NCBI GenBank assembly: GCA_029262995.1
Contig: JAJCYH010000022.1
Span: 1 to 64,000 of the forward strand
Direction of reading: 5' to 3'
DNA length: 64,000 bases
Source: Saprospiraceae bacterium
GTDB lineage: Bacteria > Bacteroidota > Bacteroidia > Chitinophagales > Saprospiraceae
Each line of letters begins with the position of its first letter. The first letter of the stretch is position 1. A program made the translations under genes and the position numbers. A model generated the notes under the pieces. The model worked only from the letters and a program-made list of their open reading frames with translations, did no database searches and was not told where the DNA came from. Positions 17,379 to 27,317 of the stretch are shown in pieces.

Positions 17379-20300
17379 TTGAAGAAAATAATTTTTCTGA
17401 CATTCATTATAGGGCTTACGGCAATCTTTTTTTCTTGTTCGACGACAAAGAAAAAAGAAGATGTAAAGGGCTTTAAGAAATTATTCCACAATACTACTGC
17501 AAAGTTTAACGGTTACTTTAATGCTGAAGAGCTTATGGATGAGAGTTTGTTTTCTCTTCAGGAAATGCATGTAGATAATTACAACAAGCTGCTACCTGTT
17601 TATGATTATATAGAAATTGAGAATCCTCAAGTGGTAAAAGAGGATATGGATAAGGCCATTGAAAAAGTCTCAACAGTCGCTACGGTGCATGAAGTAAGTA
17701 ATTATGTTGATGATTGTTATTTAATCATAGGCAAAGCTCAGTATTTAAAACAGGACTATATCGCAGCCGAAGAGACATTCCAGTATTTTGAAGACGTATT
17801 TGATCCAAAGAATCCTTATGGACGTGCTTATGATAGTAAATCAAGAAACTCAAGATCTGGACGAACTTCAAAAAAGGAGCTAAAACAGCTGAAGAAAGAA
17901 AAGGAAAGAGAACGAAAAGAGGAAGAAAAGTTGAGAGAAGAGGAGAAGAAGCAGGAGAAAAAAGAAAGAGAAGATTTGCGTAAAGCAAGAGAAGATGAGA
18001 AGAAAGCTAGACAAAAAGAATCTAGATCAAGTCGAAAATCTTCAAAATCCTCAAAAGGAAAAAGGTCGAGAAGTGAAAGAGATAAAAATAAAGTAACAGC
18101 TAAAGAAGAACCGCCTAAGGCTGGCGAGAGTAATGTAACGCCAAGCATTTCTCGTAAAGAGCAAAAAGCACTTGATGAAGCAAAGGAGGCTTTAGAAGAA
18201 AAGAATGCAGATGAAGAAAAGCGGAAAAGGAAATTAGAAGAGGAGAAAGAAAGGCAAAAGAAAAAAGAAGAGGAGAAATATAAGAATCAAGGCGAAGGTG
18301 CCATCTTTAAAAATAGGTCATCTTATACACTTGGGCTTTACTGGCTTGGAAGAACCTACATTGAAACTGAGAGATTTACATCAGCAGAATATGTTTTCAA
18401 GCAATTGGAAGACACACCAGGACTTAAGGAAGATATTGCAAGTATGATTCCTGCAGCGAGGGCTCATTTGTTCTTGAGAACCAAAGAATATAAGCAGGCT
18501 TTGGATGCTTTAGATGAAGCGATAGAAAAAGAGAAGAATAGAAACAAGAGAGCTCGATATGCTTTTATCAAAGCTCAGATTTATGAAAGCTTGAATGCCA
18601 ATCCCTTAGCCTATGAAGAATATCGAAGGGCAAAGAAGTTTAGCACAAAGTATGAGTTAGATTTTAATGCAGGTTTGAATGAATTAAAGCTTGGGTATCG
18701 TGAAGGGTCTGTTTCAAAAGACAAAGCATTCAACAAGTTGGACAAAATGTTATCTGAGAGGAAGAACGATCCATTCAGCGATCAAATTCATTTTACAATT
18801 GCACAAATCAAATTGGATTATGGTGATACGGAAGGTTCCATCGCTTCATTTGAGTCTGCAATTAACGCATCGACAGGCAATAAGAATGTAAAGCTTGAAG
18901 CTTACCTCAGATTGGCAGATCTACTTTTCGAAAGTGGTTTGTATACAGAATCTAAGAAAAATTATGATGAAGTTTTGAAGTTGATGAGCAAGACCGATGA
19001 TAGATATAAATCAACGGAGCGGTTATCAAAAAACCTTACAGATATTGCAATTAATATTGAGACCATTCAACTTCAGGACAGTCTATTGGCTTTAAGCAAT
19101 AAGTCAGATTCTGAACTCAGAGAAATTGCAACAAGAATGGTTGAAGAGAGAATTGCAGCTGAAGGTCAAAAAGGTGTTCAGCAGGATAAAAATACCAGAC
19201 AGACAAATATTATATCATCAAACAGTCAACTAGGGGCGGGTCGAAGTAACTTTTTTGCTTATAATCCAGTGGCACTTAATCAGGGGAAAGTTGAATTTGT
19301 CAGAACTTGGGGAGAGCGCGTTTGGGAGGATGATTGGAGAAGATCTTTAAGGTCCAATGCTGGTTTGACTGCTGAAGATATTGTTGGCGAGATCGAAGAA
19401 GCAGAAGAGGAAGTAAGTGAAGAAGAGATTAGAGAAATACTTAGAGATGTACCAAGAAATCCTACGCAAATTGCTTCTTCAGAGAAGAGAATCCAAAACG
19501 CTTTATTTCAACTTGGCGTCTTATTCAGAGAAAGAATTAGAAATTATAATAAGTCAGTACAGGTTCTTACAAGGTTAACAGAGGAGTTTCCAGATTATGA
19601 AAGAAGGGATGAGGCTTTGTTTTATTTGTATTTATCTTATTTAGAGTTAGAACAAGAATCTAAAGCCAATGCTGTATTGGCGGAATTAAGAAGAATTTAT
19701 CCTGACTCCAAATTTACCAAACTTGCTACAGATCCAGGCTATGCTCAAAGTCTGAAGGATAATGAAAATTCCATTGAAAAGTATTATGACAAGACCTTTG
19801 AACTCTTTGAGATGGAAGAATATCAATCGGTTATTGATCGAGTTGGGGAGAAAAACGAGCTATTTAATAAATCGAAAACCTATGCAGCGAAATTTGCTTT
19901 GCTTAATGCGATTAGTCTTGGAAGCATCAAAGGCAAAAACGATTATATAGAAGCTCTTCAGCAACTGATAAGAAGCTATCCTAAGACACCAGAAGAAGCC
20001 AGAGCAAGGGAAATCCTAAGATTTTTAAAAGGAGATCAAGATGCCTTTAATGATATCCTCTTTGATGAGGACCTAGAAGATTTTAAAATTGCGCCTGAAA
20101 AGTTACATTACATATTTGTGGTTACCTATGGAATGGACCAAAAAACCTTTGACAACACCAAGATTGAGATATTGAACTACAACAAGAAGTTCCACAGGTT
20201 TGACAATCTAAAGATCAGCAACATCTTTTTGAATCAGCAAAATCAAGCAAGAATCATCTTGATTCGTTCTTTTGACAATCAAGAAAAGGCGATGAAATAT

Positions 20301-20459
20301 TATGACGGCGTCAAAAAGAACAAGGACTTATTTATAAAAGACCAGGAAGTTGGCTATGATATATTTCCAGTAACGCAACAGAATTACAGAGAAGTGATAA
20401 AGGATAAGGGAACTACAAATTACAGAGCTTTCTTTGAACAAAATTACTTGAACAATTAA
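17379..20459 (+). CDS. porW: T9SS lipoprotein PorW/SprE
   Basis: A 1026-residue outer-membrane lipoprotein with TPR repeats, required for type IX secretion and gliding in characterised Bacteroidota. The signal ends at Cys20 (FFSC). The family N-terminus is clear: NTTAKFNGYFNAEEL, DNYNKLLPVY, VDDCYLIIGKAQYLKQDY. Residues about 154-304 form a Lys/Glu/Arg/Ser-rich low-complexity insert, after which TPR-like helices resume (YWLGRTYIETERF and onward). A C-terminal domain (YIFVVTYGM, QARIILIRSFDNQEKAM) follows. Translation must start at TTG 17379: an in-frame stop lies at 17355 and no ATG lies between it and the signal peptide. It abuts a convergent SurA-like gene. Confidence 0.9.
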   Translation: MKKIIFLTFIIGLTAIFFSCSTTKKKEDVKGFKKLFHNTTAKFNGYFNAEELMDESLFSLQEMHVDNYNKLLPVYDYIEIENPQVVKEDMDKAIEKVSTVATVHEVSNYVDDCYLIIGKAQYLKQDYIAAEETFQYFEDVFDPKNPYGRAYDSKSRNSRSGRTSKKELKQLKKEKERERKEEEKLREEEKKQEKKEREDLRKAREDEKKARQKESRSSRKSSKSSKGKRSRSERDKNKVTAKEEPPKAGESNVTPSISRKEQKALDEAKEALEEKNADEEKRKRKLEEEKERQKKKEEEKYKNQGEGAIFKNRSSYTLGLYWLGRTYIETERFTSAEYVFKQLEDTPGLKEDIASMIPAARAHLFLRTKEYKQALDALDEAIEKEKNRNKRARYAFIKAQIYESLNANPLAYEEYRRAKKFSTKYELDFNAGLNELKLGYREGSVSKDKAFNKLDKMLSERKNDPFSDQIHFTIAQIKLDYGDTEGSIASFESAINASTGNKNVKLEAYLRLADLLFESGLYTESKKNYDEVLKLMSKTDDRYKSTERLSKNLTDIAINIETIQLQDSLLALSNKSDSELREIATRMVEERIAAEGQKGVQQDKNTRQTNIISSNSQLGAGRSNFFAYNPVALNQGKVEFVRTWGERVWEDDWRRSLRSNAGLTAEDIVGEIEEAEEEVSEEEIREILRDVPRNPTQIASSEKRIQNALFQLGVLFRERIRNYNKSVQVLTRLTEEFPDYERRDEALFYLYLSYLELEQESKANAVLAELRRIYPDSKFTKLATDPGYAQSLKDNENSIEKYYDKTFELFEMEEYQSVIDRVGEKNELFNKSKTYAAKFALLNAISLGSIKGKNDYIEALQQLIRSYPKTPEEARAREILRFLKGDQDAFNDILFDEDLEDFKIAPEKLHYIFVVTYGMDQKTFDNTKIEILNYNKKFHRFDNLKISNIFLNQQNQARIILIRSFDNQEKAMKYYDGVKKNKDLFIKDQEVGYDIFPVTQQNYREVIKDKGTTNYRAFFEQNYLNN

Positions 20460-21848
20460 TCAATCATTAAGATTACCTGTTTGCAATAATTTATCCAGTT
20501 CAGGACAAACAAGGTATCTCTTATCCAATTCTACAAATGTTTCTTTTAGTTTGTCTTCTAACCATTGACTAAAGTATTCGTTTTTCTTACTTTCTTTTGA
20601 AAAATTTAAAATCTTAGTATAATCTTGTTCAAGACTGGCTTTATGTGGTTTTGTTCGAGATTCTAATTTGATCAATCTATAATAAGTTTCACCTGTTGGT
20701 AAAGGATATTCAATTGGATCTGTTATCTCACCTACTTCAAGATCTTCAATGGCAAAATAAATATCAGATGGCAATTGGGCCGTTTCAAAAATAGATTTGC
20801 CTGTATTCGGATTTTGGATTCTTCCATTGTTATGGTAACTAGGGACATCTTCGAGTGAGTGAGTTTTAACAGCAACGATAAAGCTGATTTCTGAAGAGTC
20901 TAATTTAATCTTTAAGCTATCCAACTCATTTTTAACTTTTATTCTATCTGCTTCGGTAATGTTAGGTTTTACCAATATATGCTTTACATGAATAGAAGTT
21001 CCTTTTCTTTTGATCATCTTTATAATGTGAAAGCCGTGTACTGATTCAACGGGATCAGAGATTTCACCTTCATCCAAACCAAATGCTGCGGATTCAAATT
21101 CCTGAACATAGATGCCTCTTTCTGCTAATCCAAGGTCTCCACCTCTTGACCCTGATCCTGGGTCATCAGAATAGGTTTTTGCTAAATCTTCAAAGCTTTC
21201 TCCACCTTCAACAATTCGTTTACGAATATCAATGATTTGCTGTAGTGCCTTAGATCTTTCTTCGCTATTTACCTTTGGTGCCATCACTATTTCTGACAAC
21301 TCTACTTCAGCATTCAAAAAAGGAATGCTGTCTTTTGGGATGCTATAAAAAAATTCTTTCACTTCTTTAGGTGTGATATATACCTCATTGATTACTTTAT
21401 TTTGCATTTGCTCTGCCAGCATTTGTTGTTCAAGATCTAAACGGAGGTTGTCCCTCATCTCATTGATGGACATTCCATAATACTCTTCAAAGAATGATTC
21501 ATCCCCATTCATTTGTCTTAAAACATTTTCAATTCTTGCCGCTAGGTTTGCTTCTAGCATTTCATCAGATACTTCAATACTATCCAACCTTGCTTGATGT
21601 ACAATAAGTTTCTGCGCAACGACAGACTGAAGGATTTCACATTTTAGATCATTACCAGCATCAAGATCCCTCTTAGCTTGGTAACTAAATTGATTTTCAA
21701 CGTCTGACATTAAAATGGTTTCCGTTCCAACTCTTGCAATTACTTTGTCAATAAGGAGAGCTTGTTGTCCATATACCATTTGCGTAAGCATTAAAAGACT
21801 GCCTACAATTAATGATGACTGTATCGAACTATTTATTTTTTTTATCAT
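20460..21848 (-). CDS. SurA-like peptidyl-prolyl isomerase with two parvulin domains
   Basis: A 462-residue periplasmic chaperone-type protein. A signal peptide covers about residues 1-28 (cleavage near VYGQ), followed by a SurA N-terminal domain (30-170). Two PpiC/parvulin domains follow, about 181-281 (GGDLGLAERG, HGFHIIKM) and 285-390 (VKHILVKPN). The layout matches SurA, which assists outer-membrane protein folding. It overlaps the 3' end of the upstream lipoprotein gene by 20 bases, so the three PPIase genes form one operon. Convergent with porW; the stops abut. Confidence 0.9.
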   Translation of the reverse strand: MIKKINSSIQSSLIVGSLLMLTQMVYGQQALLIDKVIARVGTETILMSDVENQFSYQAKRDLDAGNDLKCEILQSVVAQKLIVHQARLDSIEVSDEMLEANLAARIENVLRQMNGDESFFEEYYGMSINEMRDNLRLDLEQQMLAEQMQNKVINEVYITPKEVKEFFYSIPKDSIPFLNAEVELSEIVMAPKVNSEERSKALQQIIDIRKRIVEGGESFEDLAKTYSDDPGSGSRGGDLGLAERGIYVQEFESAAFGLDEGEISDPVESVHGFHIIKMIKRKGTSIHVKHILVKPNITEADRIKVKNELDSLKIKLDSSEISFIVAVKTHSLEDVPSYHNNGRIQNPNTGKSIFETAQLPSDIYFAIEDLEVGEITDPIEYPLPTGETYYRLIKLESRTKPHKASLEQDYTKILNFSKESKKNEYFSQWLEDKLKETFVELDKRYLVCPELDKLLQTGNLND

Positions 21849-22680
21849 AGATTTTTATCTCTTTGCTTGCAATTCTATCACTGAATAATTGATTTCTCTT
21901 AGCTTTTAAAAGTGCCTTTATTCTGTTTTGTAAAATTCTCATTTGAATTCTATCCTTAACAAATTCTACAGGAGGAGAATCTTTTTCATTTATAATTTCG
22001 AGTATTTTAAGGTAAAAGTGTTGATCATTTTCCTCAAATGAATAAACATTAGGCTTATTTAACGATATTTTATTAAATAAACTTGTCGGAGTGATGTTTT
22101 TTAACGAAGTGAGAAACTGCCATTCACCTGCTTCTAGGATAGACACACCATTATTAAGTTTTACATATTCTCTTAAAGCAGGAAGGTCTTCTGTTTCCCA
22201 AATTTGTGCAAAAGTATCATTTATTGAGCTTTCGGGTAGTTTAATGAACAAAAACCTAACTATTGGGTCTTGAAGCAGGAAATCTTCTTTATGAAAATTG
22301 AAAAACGAATCAATTTCTTCTGTTTGAATTACAGTATCTAATTCATTTTTTAAATACATACTTTCCAGTTCATTGATAATTAATGATTGTTCATACTTTT
22401 TTACCAGTTCCTGGATTTTTGTTCTGTTTTTAATTTTTTTCTTAGCCTCTTCAATTAGAATAATATCCATTAACCATTCATCTACAAACCTTGAAATAAC
22501 AAATTGGGAATCCAAGGCTGTTGAAGCGTTTACGAGATAGGGTTCTACATCACGTTTATGTAATTTTTGTTGATAAGCTTCTGCGATTAGTTCACCATTA
22601 TCGTCATTATTAGCTATACTATCACAACTGTATAGATATATTATGCAAAGGAAGGAGAGGTGAATATAAAACCATTTCAA
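21829..22680 (-). CDS. Lipoprotein with SurA/parvulin-like fold remnant
   Basis: A 283-residue predicted lipoprotein (signal ending at Cys19, LYSC). It is mostly helical in its N-terminal half, like a SurA N-domain, and the second half resembles a degenerate parvulin (VRFLFIKLP, LEAGEWQFL, FYLKILEI). The catalytic-type histidine and the GGxLG motif of its neighbours are missing, so PPIase activity is unlikely. The start is TTG at 22680: no in-frame ATG lies between the upstream gene and the signal sequence. The nearby ATG at 22675 is in another frame. It begins 11 bases after the upstream PPIase gene and overlaps the SurA-like gene by 20 bases. Confidence 0.82.
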   Translation of the reverse strand: MKWFYIHLSFLCIIYLYSCDSIANNDDNGELIAEAYQQKLHKRDVEPYLVNASTALDSQFVISRFVDEWLMDIILIEEAKKKIKNRTKIQELVKKYEQSLIINELESMYLKNELDTVIQTEEIDSFFNFHKEDFLLQDPIVRFLFIKLPESSINDTFAQIWETEDLPALREYVKLNNGVSILEAGEWQFLTSLKNITPTSLFNKISLNKPNVYSFEENDQHFYLKILEIINEKDSPPVEFVKDRIQMRILQNRIKALLKAKRNQLFSDRIASKEIKIYDKKNK

Positions 22681-22691
22681 TCGTGTGATAT

Positions 22692-24644
22692 TTATTTTTT
22701 TGTAATCGAGGATAATACCTTCTTGTCTACTTTAACGGGATAAATATTTTTTAGGGATTCAATCCATTGTTTTTCCAAATAGTCTTGATAATCAGCAATT
22801 ACATAGCCTCTTGCCTCCTTAAGTGTCTTCTTTTTAGGAGGAACCAGTTCTTTAAAAGCTAAAAAATGGGCTGGTTTAGGTTTTGTTGTTAGCGAGGTTA
22901 CACCATTTGGCTTTAATTCCATATTCTTGATAAGATCTGAATTCTTGTCAACAATCATTTCTTCAAAACTTATTTTAACTTGATCACTCTTGCTGTATTT
23001 TTCAATTACTTTATCATGTGATTTTTTCTGAGCATAACTATAAACAGCAATGGCACCATTGTCGTCTGAATCGATATTGTATTGGATGACAGCAACACGT
23101 TCAGGCCATTCGTATGTCGTAGAGCCCTCATTAAAAAACTTCCTCAATCCAACAGTGTCAGTTGAAGCTTTATCCCAAACTTCTTGTTTTGTAATTTCAA
23201 AAAGCAATATGCCTTCACGATATTCTCTCATTAAAGACCTGAAGTCTGGATATTTCATTTCCAGGTGTTCTTCTTCATATTTCATAACTTTTTCTTTGAC
23301 AAAGGCATTGTAGAGTTCATCAACTGCTTCGTCAAGATTTGTGGATTTGTTGAACTTAAGTCGTTCCCTTACATTTTCTTTGCAATAGATTGCAAAATCA
23401 TTTAAAGAGCTGGATTCTCCATCTAATTCGAAAAGAATTAGTGAAGGATCATATTCTGGAGGACTCCATTTATAGCTGTAAAAACTTTCATCTAAAGCAG
23501 TTGACATTCTTTTTAAAACAAGCCTGTCTTCTTTAAACCCAGCATTAGTTTTTACATTTTCAATCATTTTTAATTCTGCAATTTCGAATCTTTCATTGTT
23601 ATTGATCCTAGCTTGTATTCTTTTTCTGAGTCTATCTTCATCAGAATTGTCTCTTTTAGAAATTCGTTTGATTATATGATACCCGAGGTTGGTTTCAACA
23701 GGGGAAGAATATTCATTATTTTTTGTTAATGCAAAAGCAGCATCTTCAAATGAAGCTTCAAATTGATTGATTGCAAAAAACCCGATATAACCACCGTTAG
23801 ATTTTGATTTGATGTCTTCAGAAAATTTAGCAGCCATGTTTTCGAAATTTCTTCCGTCATTCAGCAATTTATAAATCGAGTCAATTCTAATTTTTGCATC
23901 GTTGACACTTCTGTTTTTCTTTCTGATTAAAATATGTGCAATTTCCATTTCACCTCTGGCAGGTCTTCTGTTTGTAACCTTGATAATATGGTAACCCATT
24001 TTTGATCTGATGGGCTTAGAGAAGCTACCAATTGGAGTGTCGTACATGGTGTTTTCAAACTCATAAAACCCACTCGGAAGAGGAGAGGTATAATATCCTA
24101 AATTGCCACCTTTGATAGCGGACAACTTATCTTCAGAAAGCGTCTTTGCCATATCATCAAATCCTTCACCATTGTTTGTTACCAACTTATCATAAATAGT
24201 ATAAATTTTCTGTTTGGCTCTACTTTTCTTTTCTTCTGATGTCTTTAACTCTGCAGCGACAAAAATGTGTTTTAGCTCAATATCTTCTTTCATTCTTTGA
24301 AGAACTTCAGAAACGAGTCTTTCAGAGATTTCTTTGTCCTTTAAATATGATTTAGCCAGTTGTTTTCTATAGCCTTCAAGTTCCTCTTGTAATACTCTGA
24401 CAGTATCTAAACCAATGTCTCGTGCTCTTTTTACTTTAAGTTTGAATTTTTTGTAGAGTTCTAAATATTCTTCTAAACTTTCCTTAGAATAATCAGCATC
24501 CGCTGCATTATTTTTTTCATAGATGTACCTGAATTCAGACAAGTGAACTTTGTTATCTGCTACTGTAAATAAAACAGGGTCATTGTTTTGACAAATAGCA
24601 GAACCTGCTAGAAAAAAAGTAAAAGCTATGATGAGCAATTTCAT
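22692..24644 (-). CDS. Periplasmic peptidyl-prolyl isomerase with two PpiC domains
   Basis: A large foldase-like protein starting at the ATG at 24644, which gives a clean signal peptide (LLIIAFTFFLAGSAICQ). A longer TTG start at 24662 would add six residues and spoil the signal, so the ATG is preferred. After an N-terminal helical region come two parvulin domains. The first has LKHIFVAAEL, GGNLGYYTSPL and MGYHIIKVTNR; the second has IAHILIRKKN, GGYIGFFAI and LGYHIIKRI. A long C-terminal helical domain with a further degenerate PPIase-like segment follows. It is the first gene of a three-gene PPIase operon. Confidence 0.9.
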   Translation of the reverse strand: MKLLIIAFTFFLAGSAICQNNDPVLFTVADNKVHLSEFRYIYEKNNAADADYSKESLEEYLELYKKFKLKVKRARDIGLDTVRVLQEELEGYRKQLAKSYLKDKEISERLVSEVLQRMKEDIELKHIFVAAELKTSEEKKSRAKQKIYTIYDKLVTNNGEGFDDMAKTLSEDKLSAIKGGNLGYYTSPLPSGFYEFENTMYDTPIGSFSKPIRSKMGYHIIKVTNRRPARGEMEIAHILIRKKNRSVNDAKIRIDSIYKLLNDGRNFENMAAKFSEDIKSKSNGGYIGFFAINQFEASFEDAAFALTKNNEYSSPVETNLGYHIIKRISKRDNSDEDRLRKRIQARINNNERFEIAELKMIENVKTNAGFKEDRLVLKRMSTALDESFYSYKWSPPEYDPSLILFELDGESSSLNDFAIYCKENVRERLKFNKSTNLDEAVDELYNAFVKEKVMKYEEEHLEMKYPDFRSLMREYREGILLFEITKQEVWDKASTDTVGLRKFFNEGSTTYEWPERVAVIQYNIDSDDNGAIAVYSYAQKKSHDKVIEKYSKSDQVKISFEEMIVDKNSDLIKNMELKPNGVTSLTTKPKPAHFLAFKELVPPKKKTLKEARGYVIADYQDYLEKQWIESLKNIYPVKVDKKVLSSITKK

Positions 24645-24659
24645 ATTCAATTTTTTTTG

Positions 24660-24667
24660 CAAAAATA
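24660..24667 (-). promoter_or_regulatory. Candidate -7 box (TATTTTTG, minus strand) for the PPIase operon
   Basis: Minus-strand TATTTTTG matches TAnnTTTG and ends 15 bases before the ATG at 24644, implying a very short leader. No good -33 TTG is seen at the usual distance. Confidence 0.35.
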
Positions 24668-24857
24668 ATAATTCAATTATGAAAAAAGCTAATTTTCATA
24701 AAAGCTGGGATATTATAAACGATTGATAATCAGCAAAATAATATTATTTAATATTAAAATTTTATTTTTTACAGGGATCAATTTACAATTATGCATCCAT
24801 TGATAGCATATAACCGATGAAAGGTATAATTTATTGGAACGGTAAACACCTATTTTT

Positions 24858-27311
24858 TCAATGATATGTATAGATTCTTTTAACCCTAGGGGCAATTCTT
24901 GAGATTATTTCATAACTAATTGTATGACAGACTTTGGCTAGAGATTCTAATTGTAGATCTTCATCAAAAACAACGACCTCATCACCTACAGAAATATCTT
25001 GAATTCCAGTGATATCAAGCATACAGACATCCATACAGATATTCCCTATAGTTGGACATAGGAAATCTTGAATTTTCATACTATAGTTTCCATTCCCAGA
25101 ATGTCTCATCAATCCGTCAGCATAGCCAATACTGACGATCGCAATGGTTTTATTTTGATCTGCAATTCCAGCTCTCGAGTAGCCTATAGTTTCCCCTTTG
25201 TTCAAGGATTTAATTTGCAAAACCCTTGCTTTTAGGCTATGGACTTTTAATAAATTATCTGAAACCAGTCCAGTCTCATCAACACCATATAAGCCTAAAC
25301 CAATCCTTACCATATCCATTTGGTGGTCAGAATGCCTAATAATACCTCCAGTGTTTAGAATATGTTTTAAAAATGGATAATTTAATGATTCTTGAATCTG
25401 ACTGACAAGTGTTTTAAAAAGTGTTATTTGTTGGAGGGTAAAACTATCATGTACTTTACTTTCTGAAGCGGCAAGATGTGAAAATACAGATTGTACATGT
25501 AGCCATTTTTGATTTTTCAGATTTTCCAATAGTGCATTGATTTCATCTTGTTCAAAGCCAAGTCTTTTCATTCCGGTATCAAGCTTTATGTGAATTTTAA
25601 GCTCTTGTTCTCTTTCATTGGCTTTGTTAATTAATTTTTCCAACAGATGAATTGAGTAAACTTCCGGTTCTAAATTATGCTCCCACAGCAACTCAATTTG
25701 AGATTCATCAATATTAAATACCATTATAGGCAAATTACAATCGGCCAGTCTTATTGTAATGGCTTCATCAATAATAGCAACAGCCAGATAGTCAATTTTC
25801 TTTTGATCTAGGTAGTGTGCTATTTGTTCACTTCCTGACCCATAGGAATCAGCTTTAATGACTGCCATCATTTTGGTTTGATCGGCTAAGTACTTTTTAT
25901 AGAAATTTAAATTGTGATCGAGAGCCGAAAAGTTAGTTTCCAGAATAGTTTGATGAACTTGCTTGGATAGTTTATGAAATATACTTTCCAGTCTAAACTT
26001 TCTTGCTCCTTTAATGAGGAGGCAGGAATCTTTCAAAACAAGATAGGGTGAAGAAGAGGTAAATTCTTCAACAGTATTATAAAAAGATACACTTGGGTCA
26101 ATCAAAATACGCTTGTGGGCATTTGCAATGCCTATAATAAAAGTTTGTTTAATGTTTTTTTCAAAAATGAGGTTCTTTAGTTCAATATAGATATCTTTTT
26201 TGTTGACTTGATGGTCAAAATCAGAGAGGATTAATATCTTTTCCAGCCCATTAGCATGTAAGTCCTGAAATTCTAGAGCCAATTGTAAGGAAGCCATATC
26301 CAGACTATAACTATCATTGATCAGTAAGTTTCCGTTTATGCCTTCTCTTAATTCAAGACGATTTTGAATTTGATCAAAATCAGAAACTACCGATTGAATA
26401 TCTTCTTCAGAAAAGTCAAAGTATAAAAGGCAAGAGATGACGTGCATCATATTTTCAATAAATTCCTTGCTTTTAAATTCTGTATTGACTTTATAGTTAC
26501 TATCATGATACTGAATAAAAATATCAGTTTGATCTTCTAACTGATTTAATCGGTATGAAATGCTTGATTCAGAAGAACTGGACCAGTCTTGCAATTTACC
26601 GGAATAGCATTTTTTTACGATGTTATTTGTGAATTGTTGATCAGAATTGTAAATAAGCAACTCTGAATGTTTAAACAAGGATAATTTTTCAGTTAGCTTT
26701 TGATCTTTAGAATCAAATCCAGAAGCATGGGCATCTCCAATATTTGTAAATATTCCAATATTAGGGCGGATCATCTTTTCAAGAAATTTCATTTCTCTTT
26801 TTTGAGAAATTCCTGCCTCAATGATTGCAATTTGGTCTTTATCTTTGATTTGTAAAAGCGAAAGAGCTACGCCAATTTGAGAATTATAACTTTTAGGGCT
26901 TTTCGATATTTTGAACTTTTTACTCAAAGCTTTGCCCAGCCATTCCTTGACAATCGTTTTACCATTGCTCCCGGTAATAGCGATTATGGGAATATTGAGT
27001 TTGCTACGGTGAAATCGTGCAATTTTTTGAAGTGCCAGTAGGGAAGAGTTTACTTTTAGGACATTTGCATCTTTTAAATGCTCGACATTGATCTTTTTGG
27101 AAACAACAAAATTTCTGACACCAAGAGCGTATGCCTCTGCAATATATTCATGTCCATCGTTGACAGCTCCTTTGAAAGCAAAGAAAATGCTCTTCGAAGC
27201 ATAAGAACTTTTACGCGTATCATAAATTACGTTTTGAATCTGGTCGCTATTACCAGATGATAGTACAATGCAGTTAAGCATTGATTGGATTTCTTCAAAA
27301 CTGTAATTCAT
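24858..27311 (-). CDS. murF-alr: Bifunctional MurF ligase / alanine racemase fusion
   Basis: An 817-residue fusion of two D-alanine-handling enzymes. Residues 1-about 455 are a UDP-N-acetylmuramoyl-tripeptide:D-Ala-D-Ala ligase (MurF) with the ATP loop TGSNGKT at 113-119. Residues about 456-817 are a PLP-dependent alanine racemase. The PLP lysine is Lys486 in VIKADSYGSGS, and the second catalytic base Tyr730 lies in IGYADGL. The fusion couples D-Ala supply to its use in peptidoglycan precursor synthesis in the cytoplasm and is known in Bacteroidota. The MurF half is divergent in places (TGSNGKTIVKEW instead of TxxK-type), so its activity is assumed. It starts six bases after purD on the same strand. 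Confidence 0.93.
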   Translation of the reverse strand: MNYSFEEIQSMLNCIVLSSGNSDQIQNVIYDTRKSSYASKSIFFAFKGAVNDGHEYIAEAYALGVRNFVVSKKINVEHLKDANVLKVNSSLLALQKIARFHRSKLNIPIIAITGSNGKTIVKEWLGKALSKKFKISKSPKSYNSQIGVALSLLQIKDKDQIAIIEAGISQKREMKFLEKMIRPNIGIFTNIGDAHASGFDSKDQKLTEKLSLFKHSELLIYNSDQQFTNNIVKKCYSGKLQDWSSSSESSISYRLNQLEDQTDIFIQYHDSNYKVNTEFKSKEFIENMMHVISCLLYFDFSEEDIQSVVSDFDQIQNRLELREGINGNLLINDSYSLDMASLQLALEFQDLHANGLEKILILSDFDHQVNKKDIYIELKNLIFEKNIKQTFIIGIANAHKRILIDPSVSFYNTVEEFTSSSPYLVLKDSCLLIKGARKFRLESIFHKLSKQVHQTILETNFSALDHNLNFYKKYLADQTKMMAVIKADSYGSGSEQIAHYLDQKKIDYLAVAIIDEAITIRLADCNLPIMVFNIDESQIELLWEHNLEPEVYSIHLLEKLINKANEREQELKIHIKLDTGMKRLGFEQDEINALLENLKNQKWLHVQSVFSHLAASESKVHDSFTLQQITLFKTLVSQIQESLNYPFLKHILNTGGIIRHSDHQMDMVRIGLGLYGVDETGLVSDNLLKVHSLKARVLQIKSLNKGETIGYSRAGIADQNKTIAIVSIGYADGLMRHSGNGNYSMKIQDFLCPTIGNICMDVCMLDITGIQDISVGDEVVVFDEDLQLESLAKVCHTISYEIISRIAPRVKRIYTYH

Positions 27312-27317
27312 ATTATT

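Noticed and set aside
17725-18148. Two minus-strand frames opposite the charged region of porW
   Set aside because: Their Phe/Leu/Ser-rich composition is what the antisense of a Lys/Glu-rich repeat produces; no start signal or family.
24713-24895. Minus-strand frame overlapping the end of murF-alr
   Set aside because: It overlaps the real murF-alr 3' end and shows no family features.
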